This document shows positions 22,791-34,235 of a DNA stretch of 64,000 nt, in pieces. The notes beneath the pieces were generated by a model. The model saw only the letters and a program-made list of their open reading frames with translations. It made no database searches and was not told where the DNA came from. The translations under genes and the position numbers were made by a program. Source of the DNA: Datura wrightii (lineage: Eukaryota; Streptophyta; Magnoliopsida; Solanales; Solanaceae). Each line of letters opens with the position of its first letter. The first letter of the stretch is position 1. The stretch is taken from positions 172,675,001 through 172,739,000 of the forward strand of contig JASDFA010000016.1 of the NCBI GenBank assembly GCA_035772735.1, in the 5' to 3' direction.

Positions 22791-25076
22791 TCAGTTGTCC
22801 TCTAGGGTGATAGAAAATTTCTCTCGATCACCGTCCTCCCCCCAGTAGTGCTTACACCTATCCGGTGGTTTTCCCATTAACTCCCGTGAATCCTTCCTCT
22901 GCTCATCATCGCCTTGATCAATCACATTGATCACCGAGAGTTCTTCATGCACCATCGGGAGCTTGGGTTCCTTGTACACATCGAACACCTCCACCTTGTC
23001 ATGTGCTCGCATTGTTAGCTGCCCCGCAACTACGTCAATTAGTGCTTTCCCGGTTGCCAAGAAAGGACATCCCAAAATAAATGGGACTTCCGCGTCTGGT
23101 TCTAAATCCAGCACGACAAAATCTACCGGGAAAATTAGGGAGCCAACTTGCACCAGAACGTCCTCTACAATGCCATCAGGTCTGGCTAAGGATCATTCCG
23201 CCAACTGCAAGATTACCGTTGTGGATCTAGGACTCCCTAGACCCAACTTTCTAAATACCGAAGATGGCATCAAATTTATGCTCGCTCCCAAATCACACAA
23301 TCCACGAGCTCGGATGCTCTGCCCAATAGTAATCTGGATAGTAAAACTCCCAGGGTCTTTTAGCTTTGTGGGCAGTCTATTTTGAATCCGGGAAGTGCAC
23401 TCCTCCGTTAGAGCCACCGTAGCATACTCAGTCAACCGACTTTTGTTTGCCACGATGTCCTTTATATACTTAGCATATTTCGGCACTCCCTGCAAGACAT
23501 CAACAAGAGGTAAGTTAATATGTACCTGTTTCAGCACCTCCATGAATTTCTTGAAACACGCCTCTTCCTTATGTTTCTTTAGTCGTTGAGGGAACGGGGG
23601 TGGAGGTCTTTCTGATTCAGCTTCCTTAGTCTTCCCCCTTTCGGTACTTTTCTCCCTCTCAACTTCTGCTGCTCCCGACTGCTGAGGTGGTCTTTCTGGT
23701 TCCACCTCTTTCAGTTGCAAACCACTCCTTGTGGTCACTGCATTTACCTGCTTGGGATTGGGATCCGTGTCGCTTGGCAGTCCTCCTCTAGGCCTTGTGT
23801 TTTGGGCACTAGCAAATTGCCCAAATTGATATTCAAGTGCCTTGGTAGCTAACTGGTTGTTTTTCCCTTCGGTTGCCAATTTCACATAGTCATCCTGCAA
23901 TTGAGCTTGGTTAGCTATCATGGTCTTGAACATCTCCTCAATGCTGGGTGATGGTGGTGGAGGAGGTGCATTGTTGTTTATGAATTGTGCTTGATAATTC
24001 TGCTGCCCTCCTTGGTTCCTTTGCACACCCTGACCCGAACTTTGGCCCTGATGGTTGTTGCTACCCCATGAGAAATTAGGGTGATTCCTCCAATTGGAAT
24101 TGTAGTTACTACCATACTGTTGGTGGTTCCTTTGTGCATTACCCACAAAGTTTACCGAGTCAGGATTGGCTCCACAACACTCCGCTGAGTGCTCACTGCT
24201 TCCACACACTTCGCACCACATCTGTTGTACTGCATTAACTGGGGCTTGAGGCTGGTTCAATGTCATGTTGCTGAAGTGGGTGTTAAGTTGATTTTGCAAT
24301 GCAGCTATCTGTGCAGCGATAGTTGTAAACCCATCCACTTCTAGCACTCCTGCTGCTTTCCTTGTCCCACCTCTTGATGAATCAACATTCCATTCTAGAT
24401 TGCCCTGTGAAATACGGTTCAACAAGGTATACAGCTCCTCATACGTTTTCTCCAGCGCTTGCCCTCCAGCTGCTGAGTCTAGCAATATTTTGGTGTGGGG
24501 TTCCAAACCCTCTATAAAAGTGTGCACCAGCACATCATTGGACTGATGATGATGAGGACAATCCCGCAACATGGACTTGAATCTCTCCCAGGCCTGATAT
24601 AAATTTTCTCCCTCTCTCTGTTTGAAACTTAGAATTTGACTTCTAAGTCTTGCTGTTTTACCGGAGGGAAAAAACCGTATCAAGAACTTCCGTGCAAGAT
24701 CATCCCACGTAGAAATAGAATTCGATGGCTCAGCTTTCAACCACCTCTTGGCTTCTCCCAATAATGAGAATGGGAACAATGTAAGCCGGACATAGTCTGA
24801 TGACACTCCAGCGGGGATGTAAGTGTCACTTATCTCCAAAAAATTTTGGAGATGCTGCTGTGGATCTTCATGAGGGAGACCGGTAAACTGCCCGCTAGTG
24901 TGCAGCAACTGCACCATATTCTGTTTAAGTTCAAATCTCCCTCCTGGCTCAGGTTTGCGGATACTATATGTAACATTATTGGCATGTGGGATTGCCACCT
25001 CGCGAACTGGCCGAGCTGCTGCTTCTTCGGGCACTAACACTGCCCGTACTACCGGTGGATTCTGTTGTTGCTCCAT
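22791..25076 (-). pseudogene. gag-protease frame of element 2, one nonsense codon
   Basis: A 762-codon frame runs from the ATG at 25074-25076 (MEQQQNPPV) to the stop at 22791. Gag core is at roughly residues 45-230 (GLPHEDPQQHLQNFLEISDT; LFPFSLLGEAKRWLKAEP), the CCHC knuckle at about 288-301, a Pro/Gln-rich linker with QPQAP and PPPPPSPSIEEMF runs, and the protease DLGASINLMPSSVF at about 595. A TGA (23193-23195) replaces the CGA Arg codon of element 1, cutting the protease in two. The frame ends SITLEDN and the 1.3 kb that follows does not encode polymerase. The longest open piece (about 627 residues from the ATG) would still give gag plus the first part of protease. Confidence 0.92.
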
Positions 25077-25297
25077 GATCGTCTGTCTGAGCAACTACAG
25101 CTTTCTTTGTAGAGCTTCTCTCCGTTTACTGTGAAATATTCTTTCTGGCTCTATATACGATTCCACCAGCTCCTTGTCTCTTGCCAGTGTTCAACAACAA
25201 TTAAGTCTGCAAAATACAAGCTAAGACCAAGTTGTCAACACTAAGAAAATAAAAATACAGTAAATTAACACTTAAAACAAATTCACCAATTGCCAAG

Positions 25298-25315
25298 TCC
25301 CCGGCAACGGCGCCA
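25298..25315 (-). other. tRNA-Asp primer binding site, element 2
   Basis: TCCCCGGCAACGGCGCCA on the + strand equals the 3' terminal 18 bases of plant tRNA-Asp, so the minus-strand genomic RNA would pair with it perfectly. The spacer to the 5' LTR is AAAACT. Confidence 0.92.
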
Positions 25316-25321
25316 AAAACT

Positions 25322-26740
25322 TGTTTGGGTGTTTTGTGGGTATATAAAACGACACGCAAGTGCACGTGGTCGAACAAGTAGTAAGTGGCTTTAGTAAGCC
25401 AAGTATCGATCCCACAGAGACTTGGATGAAGTGCAATTTGCTCAAGTGTACTATATTTTACTTCTAAAAATGCAGACAACAGTGTAACCAAAAGTTTGAT
25501 AGTTTGTTTTATAATTTTTATACTAAAGCTAAAAACAATTATCTACTTTGAATCTGAACTATGAATGAGAGCATGCTGAGGTTAAACGAACATGTAATGA
25601 AATTAATTATCATCATAATTTGGTTGATCTTTTCCTCCAGTTGCTAGCCAAAAACTATTTCCAAGAGATTAAAACTCTCGTATTTAACCTCACTTAAGAA
25701 TCATGAATCATCCACCTACATTTCTGTGATTAAATGCAATTCGTGTTCTAGCCATACAAACCCGGTTCCTAGTTTGACTAATACGACTTTCAGGTATATT
25801 TCTATCCTGAAAGCAAATCAAGACTCAATTTTCCCAAACCAAGTAAAGAACATATCCTATTAATTCACAACTTTCCAATTTCTTGCTCTCTCGAGTGAAA
25901 CCGGACTTTTTAGATGTACATTAACGTAGGCCACACATTAATGCAGTAAGAACAAGAATTAATAGAACAACATGGAAGAAAAGATGAAAAACCAAAGAAT
26001 CAATAATCAAATTTCATCACAATTGTTCATAACCTCAGCAAGGAGAGGAATTAGCCACTCATTTGTGGATTAAACATCTTAAAATGAGTGTTAATCATAC
26101 AAGCAATTGAACTAAAGAAGAAAGAAAGAGAGAAAAAACCCTGATATTTTCGTCCCTCAACTGCCTGGGACCCACGTCCTTGCTCCACCAAGTCAGAATA
26201 TTGAAAAATGAACCTAAGTGTTCTATTTATACTGCTGGGAATTTTTCCCGGAATAACGAGCAACGTGTCACGGAGTGCATCGCGGAGCACTGCCTCCGTG
26301 ACACGCTACGGACGCAGACCCTCACTGGAATTGGGGGTCCAGGAATTAAAGCTCAACGTGGCACGGCGTGCAACACGGAGCCAAGCCACCGTGCCACGCT
26401 ACGAACACGGACCCTCTCTAGAATTTGGGCGTAATTTCCCTGTCCAGGCAGAAGGCCTCCGCGATGGCAGCGTGACACGGATCCATCGCGGAGCCCCTTT
26501 ATTTCATGCTGTCCAATGTCTTGTTCCTTGCTCGCATCCAAGTCCAACCCCGATATCATCCAACATGCATTTAAGCTTCCCAAAATCACATTTTACCTGC
26601 AAAACAATGCTAATCATGTTGGTTAGTATAGATTCACATTTTATTACCAATTACATGAGAATGTATACACATGGATAGATAAACAAGGCGAAAATAGTAC
26701 TTTTGAGTATCACTTGGGCATATAAATTTGCCCAAGATCA
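25322..26740 (-). repeat. Element 2, 5' LTR
   Basis: 1,419 bp. The hairpin 26265-26304 (arms GTGTCACGGAG / CTCCGTGACAC) sits about 30 bp upstream, on the minus strand, of the TATA box TATAAATAG near 26223-26231. Confidence 0.9.
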
Positions 26741-26745
26741 AGCAT

Positions 26746-27417
26746 GCAACACTATGCAGGGAAAATCTATATTCCGATGCAACATGGCGATCCTACAATC
26801 CTTATCCAGGTAGTCTGCCACTCCACGCACAAATTGGCTCACTCGAGCCCTCTGGTCCGCCACCAACTCTGACGCATACTTGGATAAACGGGTGAACTCC
26901 AAAGCATACTCCTGAACTGATATGTCACCCTGCCCCAGGTTTACAAACTCGGCCGCCTTTAGTTCCCTCATCTCACAAGGGAAGAACTGATCCAGAAATA
27001 TTGCGTGAAACTCTTCCCAACTTATAGGGCCTGCACCTACTGCCCTAGCATCTCTCCATTACTTGAACCTTATATGGGCCACTCTTTCAGCTGATAAGAG
27101 ACCAAATCAACACACTTTCCAATTGTCACCCCCATAACCTGGGTGATCTTTAGAATCTCTTCGATGAATTCATGTGGGTCCTTATATACCTTGGACCTAA
27201 GGAACTCTTGCGGGTTCATCCTCAAGAAATCTATGACCTGAGCCGCCATCGCATTGCTATTATGTGGAATATGCGCAACAGCTTACTAGTTGACCTAAGC
27301 GGTCAAGGCCTGCGCAAGCCTTTGGATAGCTGCCCGAAACTCAGCGTGGGCAACTGGCTCTAGTGCCTGGGGCTTGTTGATGCCCATGTCTACTGCCATC
27401 CTCGTGGCCTTCACCAT
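26746..27417 (-). pseudogene. Chromovirus gag N-terminal half, interrupted by element 2
   Basis: The minus strand reads a Tekay/Del-type gag. It starts near an ATG at 27415-27417 (MVKATRMAVDMGINKP, with stops soon after) and continues with the diagnostic core KAAEFVNLGQGDISVQEYAL and SKYASELVADQRARVSQFV. It reaches ...IVLHA exactly at the left copy of the element 2 target duplication. The frame resumes at 16942 with QQMELVYRRYR. Several stops and frameshifts mark it as dead independent of the insertion. Confidence 0.8.
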
Positions 27418-27647
27418 TTTCATTTCTCCTACCATTCGTGCTTCAAGGAGCCATGATTCTGCAATCACGAATAGTACGAATTAGAAGGATAGAAAGACTT
27501 TTCATCGCACGACATAGATCATGAAAGAAGGGAATATTTCCTAAACATCTCGTAGCCTCTTCGTCATAAGTGTGGCGCGCTTCACACCCATGAAAAAGAC
27601 TCTACTTAATGCAGCTTTCAGACACCCTAGAAAACTTCAAACCTATT

Positions 27648-27659
27648 GCTCTGATACCA
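27648..27659 (-). other. tRNA-iMet primer binding site of the host chromovirus
   Basis: The minus strand reads TGGTATCAGAGC, the initiator tRNA-Met 3' complement, four bases inside the LTR end at 27664. Confidence 0.92.
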
Positions 27660-27663
27660 AGTT

Positions 27664-29956
27664 TGTCGTGACCCAAACGTAGACCCGGATCGTAACAGGG
27701 GACAAGGAATCCCGAGAGGCCCCAAGTTGACTCATGACATAAGCGTACATCTAACTTCATATCACTTAAGGCCGAATACTGAACATGCGATATGGCGGAA
27801 ATATAAATGTAACATGATATGGAATGATAAGCGGAATGTACTAGAAATACATATCAGTTGAGTACTACAAAAAGTATGAAAGCCTCTATCATATCAGATG
27901 GGTTGATGGGACAACACCCCCAACTAACCCAGCAAAATTGAAAATAAAAGAGAACATCAATGTCTGGACATATGGCCTCAGAACATGAGGAATCACCAAA
28001 AAGGCTGATAGCTAACTCTAAGATGGACTAATGATGGGGATAAGCCTGAGAGTCGGGTCCTATATCGTGAAACGATACAGCATAGAAAGTATGCGGTCAG
28101 TGCGTGGAATGTACCGAATATGCAAGGTAAGTAAAATGGACATTTAAAATATATAAAACTTATAAATGATCATAAAATTAGGAAAACATGCTCATAACAT
28201 AAATATCGTAACATAACATAGGGCTCAAGGTTTTCAAAACATTCGTACTACATTCATAATCATAATCATAAGAGAAACGCTTTATTGAACATGACTTGAG
28301 CCAATATACATAATAATAAACATGCATAAATCATGAGGAACAATAGGAGATTCTCTTAACCGACACATCCCATATGAGCACACATGGAGCCCGACTTGTA
28401 ACCCTAGTCGGAAAGACGTTCATACCTTGTCAAGGATAGAACCATGAAAGGTGTGATATCATCATAAAAAAGGCCATTTGGGCCAGGGAAAATCACAAGG
28501 GAGGTCCCAACATGTCCTACAGTGGCACGTAGTTATGAGATCCGGGGCCGAACCTATGCCCCGAACCTACTCGGTGTTAAATACTACTTCCAAAACATAT
28601 ATAGTTCTTATAGTATAATATGCATAAGATTCATGGGCTATTTAAATCATGATAAACATAAACATGCTTGTAAATAAGTGAACTAGCCATAAAACAAGGC
28701 CGGTGAGTCAACCAAAACATAATTCATAAATCATGAGATTCATGCATACTTGTAGATCATACATATACCTTGCAAATCATCAAATGATAATGGGTATTTG
28801 AATAAATCCATATTTCAAATCATAAATCATGATGGGATTGTGAATATCATCGATTGAAGTAAAAATCATAACTCGATTCATCATAGATCATACATAATTA
28901 GGCTTAATTTAGTAGAAATCGAATCAGTAATTTCATAATAAAAATAGTTGTAGAATCTTATCATAATTCATAAAATATGATGTAAATCATGAAATATAAT
29001 AACCCATTAGTGAATCATTAGAATTCCACAAGATATAAGTAAAAAACCCATAAGATTTTTGATCAAATTTCATGAATTAGGAGGAATTGGGTATTGGTGT
29101 GAACTAAAACACCCATTCATAACCCTACGTACCTGGGTAAGATCAAATTTCAACACTCTTTGAAAACCCAAGGGAAAATTGATGAAGAAGAACTTGAGAA
29201 CTAGCTTAATCACTCTTAAATCTCCCTAACTTTTCATACATGAGAGTGAATAGGTTAGGAGGGCTTAACCTATCTTAACATACTCAGAAAATAACATAAA
29301 ATGACGTAGTTTAGGGCCTTAAAGTGTAAGAATGACAAAAATACCCTTAATGAAATCCCCTGAAAAATCTACACTGCAATCTAACGGATGTACCAATGAG
29401 TCGTTGGAGGATACTACGACTCGTGGTATCGATCCGTCACCTGCACTGCCAAGTCCTAAATCTTAGATTCAATCCATGACTCAACAGGATGAGTCGTCCT
29501 TTCATCTAACGGGTTGTTGGTTCGATCGTCGTTTGCTTCCTGAAGATCCTGAACTTCTCCTCAGAACGAGCCTCACCACGACTCGTTACTTCATCCAACA
29601 AGTCGTGGTTTCCTTCCATTAGATCCATTGGAAATTTACATACTCCCCTACAACGACTCATGACCACGAATCATTACATCTCATAACGGGTCGTGGGATG
29701 ACCCGTCTATCCCCTAATACCGAAGCCAGTACCTACCACGGTTACAAGCAACGACTCATTGTTCCCACCAACGAGTGTTACATCACCCGTCATTTACACT
29801 GCCTCCAGACTTTCACTTTCCACGACTGGATCCAACAGGTCGTTGGTTGGACCAACGATCCGTTGGGTCGTCTGTCCTGCAATTTTTTTTTTCCAATTTG
29901 CAGTCAACTTCCATTTTTGATCCAGGTCTAATCTTAGGCACTTTCGGGGTATTACA
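27664..29956 (-). mobile_element. 5' LTR of the host chromovirus
   Basis: A 2,293-bp LTR bounded by TGTCGTGACCC (27664) and GGGTATTACA (29956); on the minus strand it starts TGTAATACCCCG, usual for Tekay-type LTRs. It is followed on the left by the primer site and gag, so it is the 5' LTR. Its U3 end (29390-29880) contains several inverted repeats around CCACGACT/AGTCGTGG. No matching 3' LTR is seen on the left. Confidence 0.8.
29576..29846. repeat. Inverted-repeat modules in chromovirus U3
   Basis: Imperfect hairpins at 29576-29608 (CCACGACT...AGTCGTGG), 29664-29696 (CCACGA...TCGTGG) and 29819-29846 (CCACGAC...GTCGTTGG). The first two are 33 bp long. More half-sites of the same ACGACTC motif lie between 29399 and 29880. 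Confidence 0.7.
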
Positions 29957-30059
29957 TTCAACATCGTAAAACTTTAGTTGTTTGGCAATCATCAGAATGA
30001 GGAAAAACACTAGCTTTTTATAATAAGTGAAAAAATATTTACGCATCAATGATGTGGAA

Positions 30060-32660
30060 GCGGAAATGGGACAGTGCGGTTAATTAGACATTTATTACAA
30101 TATTGTAAACTTGAATATATGGTGGCTAAAGCAGCCTCCAAACCTAGCACTTCTAGTTCTGCCCCTGTTGGATCGGAAGGGAGTTCCAACATGGTTTAGA
30201 GCCATTTAGACCCTTCAAACCCAAATGGCCCTATTACACAGTAAAAATATGATAGAGAAAGAAACCATGAAAACGTCGCTAAAATAGTTGCTGCCAGTGG
30301 TTTGCCTTTTAGTTTTTCCTCCCATCCTAAATTTATTATGTATATTTAAGAAACATATAATCTTTCTTTTCAAGGTTTTTTTTACGAAACATGGTTAAAC
30401 GTGATATTTTTGAATTTCAAGCTAAACATTGTCATTATCTTTGATGTTTATTTATCTATTTTGATGGTAGATTTTCTATTAGATCTGATATGGGTCATCA
30501 AATCAATGTCATTGATTATTTAACTGTTACTGCACATTGGGTTGATCATAACTGGAATTTAGAAAAAAGAATCATAGATTATAAAATATGTCAGCAGAAA
30601 AAAGATGCTACATATATAGTATGTACTATACTTGAAATTCTAGAATTTTATGGTATTTATGATATAATAATGAGTGTTACATTAGATAATGTTTCTTCAA
30701 ATACTAGTGTTGTTAATATGTTAAGAGCTAGATTATGTCCAATTAATAATGATGTTTTTCATATTAGATGTGTTGCTCATGTATTTAATTTGGTTGTACA
30801 AGATGGCATTAAGTTATTTGATACTGGGTATTCTAAAGTTAAATATGCACGTTTTTTAATTTTTTGAATGAACAAAAGTCCTAGAAATTTGTAGAATATG
30901 TGAACTTCCATATAGGAAAATTTCAAGACATATTTAAACTAGGTGGAATTCGTTATATGAAACGTTAGAAGTTGCATATATTCACAGAAGACCTATCACT
31001 ATAACCTATAATGCTCATAATTCTGACCCAGAATGGAAACTTAATGAGTCTAATTGGGACGAAGTAAATGAACTTAATCAATTTTTTAATTTATTTTATC
31101 AAGTAACAAAAATATTTTCTGACATGCATTTTTCAACTGTTTGTGAAGTTTTAATAAATGTATGTGTTGTTACAACTAAATTTGCTAAATATAAAAATAA
31201 TGAAAAGTTTATACCGGCTGTTGAGGCCATGATTCAAAAATTTTAAAAAATACTTTTTTTCTATTCCTCAAACTTATTTAACTGCTATATTTTTTAACCT
31301 AGAATATAAAGAACGAGGTATGAAAAGAGTGGTTCAAAAAATTTATGAAAATTTAGAAATTCAAAAACATGAAATCCCAAGTATCGAAAGTTGTAAAAAT
31401 AGTGTTAAAGTGTATGCTAGAATAATGTATAATACCTATTGCCAGTTACATAACAATAATGTACATAATGTTCCTAAATCTTCTAGGGTTCGAGTAGAAC
31501 TACCGATAGACATGTGCAAAATATGATTGGTCTTGATTTTTCTGACAGTTGTGATGTTGATGAATATCTTTCTAAGGCATGGGAAAGTGTTACAAATGCT
31601 AACGGCATCCCGCATATTCTGGATTGGTGGAGGGATCGTGGCAGCATATTTTCGATGCTTAGCAAGATGGTTGGGGACGTGCTAGCAATTAAGCATCGTT
31701 TGTTGTTTCAGGGGTTGCTTTCAACACTGCAAGATTTCGGCTTGGAGGCTATCAATATTCACTAGCAGAAGACATCTTGGACGTATTTCTTTTATTCAGA
31801 GATTGGATCAACGCGGAGCGGAAAATCACAAGCTACCAAAGTTAACTTCCCAACAAGAAGCTTTTTTGCAAGCAGCAATCAACAGTGATGATGACATGGA
31901 AGTACAAGACAGACAACAATCTATGCCAGTGTCGGAAAATATTTTGGCTCAACAAATAAAAGATCTAGAAAGAAGTTTCATAGGAATATACAGATATTAG
32001 TATTATATTCGAGGCCTAATTCAAATAAAATCCTTCCTAGAAGGTGGTTGCGCAGATTAGGCACTCTACCAATATTTGTAAATTGTAATATAAATTTGTG
32101 TGATACTATTTTATCTGTTCCAGTTTCATTATCTGTTGTGTAATATTTAAATTATTTAACACAATTCCTTAAATCTATTTAATAAAAACTTTAATTACAA
32201 TTTACAAGTTTACAAGTATACAACTTACAAACTTACTATAGAGTATAGAATTTAATTTACAAAAATTTTAATAAATTTATTAAACAAATAAATAATTACT
32301 TCATATTTCAAACTTCAAATTTCAAACTTCAAATTTTAACAAAATTTAGAAATTATTATAGCCTTATATTCTTAATTCAAATTTAAATTTAAAGTCCCTA
32401 AGACTCTAACTATAAGACAGTAAACTATAAGACTATAAAAATTTAAAAGAAATTTAAAATTTTAAAATCATAACTTATACTTTTATTAAATAATTAAAAG
32501 AATATATTTTTCATCTCGTTTGTCCCATTTATCCCGTCCCATCCCATTTTATAGTGGGAGGGGACGGGACTAACGGTCCATCTCGGTTCGTCCCGTCCTG
32601 GCCAGTGATCCTAGCCTCATCCATCTCCTCTCGGTTCATCCCGTCCTGTCCCAATAGCTA
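30060..32660 (+). pseudogene. hAT-family transposase remnant
   Basis: Pieces of a plant hAT (RICESLEEPER/ZBED-like) transposase lie in order on the + strand. At 30490-30867 is the catalytic-core part (VTAHWVDHNWNLEKRIIDYK; SVTLDNVSSNTSVVNMLRAR; HIRCVAHVFNLVVQDGI). At 31320-31525 is a helical segment. At 31540-31760 is the C-terminal dimerisation domain (DEYLSKAWESV; ILDWWRDRGSIFSMLSKM; DVLAI). Frameshifts and stops separate them. The 32510-32660 stretch is rich in CCCGTCCC-type subterminal repeats, as in hAT ends. I could not define terminal inverted repeats, so the boundaries are approximate. Confidence 0.75.
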
Positions 32661-33059
32661 TCCATAGTTGCACGTGTGTGTTAAGTTATGTAGTATGATT
32701 TATAAAATATTTTATTAAGTTAAAGTTTTCAATATATAATTATACATAAAAGATTAAAGTACAAGTGTTTATGAAGAATCAATGTAGATCATGGGTTATT
32801 TTCTAGTCAAGCTGATTATATATCATTTGAACCTATAAAGTTGAATATTAAACATATAAAAAACAAAAAAAAACTTAGCGTCAAAAACTCGAACCTAACT
32901 AAATTTTAACTATCTTTAAATTATAACAATCTGGTACAATATATCACAGTTTAATAATACATTATAAAAGTAACACTCATGAATTATAAGTCTCATAATG
33001 TCTCTATATATTGATTGGAAGCAGAAGACATAACAAAAAAACACTATGCGACTCAACTT

Positions 33060-34110
33060 TAAGGATACTAACACCTCATTTGTTTGCACTTAATGGAGGT
33101 CTGAATCGAATGGTTCAGACATTAGGTTATTAAGTGCATTTATTTTTCATTAATATTTAAGCATTTATTCGGTCTGAATAGGTCTTAATCGTTAAGATAT
33201 GGAATAGAGTCTTAGTATCATTAAGAAGTATATTTGTGTAGATAATTTTCACCATCACTGTATCCACAACTACCAACCACCACCACTAACCATCTCTATC
33301 ATCCACCAGCACCATTACTGTGGAGGCGCGGACCACCAATCATCACCACCACCAACCATCTCTGACATCACAACAACAACTGATAATCACCACAACTGCT
33401 AACCATTACTGTTAGTCTTTACAACAGATATCAACTCCATCATTATAATTATATCCACTATCACCGCCGCCGCCGCCACCATTACTACCGCCACCACCTC
33501 TACCATCACTATCAGTCATTATCCCCACTGTGGTCAATCTCTATTACCAACCACCTCCACCATCATAATTAGCACTGCCGCCGACTACTACCAACATATC
33601 ATCAAACTACTAAACATTCTTCAGCCACCACCATCAAGACCATCAACTGTTAATATCAACCAACTTTACCATCACAATCATCACCACCAATCACTACAAT
33701 GCCAATCACCTTCATCATCACAATTAAAACCACCACCGTTACAAGCAATTATCACTATCACCATTAATTGCCACTAAAACCAATCATTACCACTACCACT
33801 ACAATCCATCTCCACCATCACTAGCGAACGTAAATTATTTTTTATCAAATAATAAATTTATTATTTTTTACCAAATAATAAATTTATTTTATTAAATTAA
33901 TTTTTATAAATTTAATTATTTTTAATTTAAATTATATATTTAATATGTATACAAATAAATAAATTATACATATTCAATTATTGAAAAACAAACAGTCTTA
34001 ATCATTCAGTTTTTTATCTAAAGGAAAATCTTAATCATTCAGTTTTTGATCTAAAGGCAGCATCTTAATCATTCAGATGTATATTCAGATTCAGACATCT
34101 AATTTTCATG
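33060..34110. mobile_element. Possible MITE-like unit with repeated ATTCAG motifs around an ACC-rich core
   Basis: The left side (33075-33190) carries GGTCTGAAT and GGTTCAGACATTA motifs. The right side (33990-34105) carries three copies of TCTTAATCATTCAG and ends TTCAGATTCAGACATCTAA, partly inverted relative to the left. Such motifs are common in Solanaceae MITEs. Target duplication and exact ends were not found. Confidence 0.3.
33247..33828 (+). repeat. ACC/ATC-rich low-complexity tract
   Basis: About 580 bp of degenerate CAC/ACC/ATC trinucleotides with very few G on the + strand (e.g. ACCGCCGCCGCCGCCACC near 33462). It has no sustained open frame and looks like an old expanded trinucleotide repeat. 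Confidence 0.75.
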
Positions 34111-34235
34111 AAAATAATTGAGGTATAAGTCATGGATATTTACTTCTAATTTTCACTCTTATGCCCCACTATCATCATAATTTATACTTTTCAATCTATT
34201 TATAACTTTTAAAGTATATATATTTAGATTGTCCA

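Larger units (their letters stand above)
16943..26740 (-). mobile_element. Element 2: second full-length copy of the non-autonomous Athila/Tat-like family
   Basis: The element is 9,798 bp long and flanked by the perfect duplication AGCAT (16938-16942 and 26741-26745). Both LTRs are exactly 1,419 bp (16943-18361 and 25322-26740). Layout matches element 1: tRNA-Asp primer site, gag-protease, hairpins, ORF2, polypurine tract; no RT, RNase H or integrase. It is the better preserved copy: gag-protease has one in-frame stop and ORF2 two. It is inserted in the gag of a minus-strand chromovirus. Confidence 0.92.
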
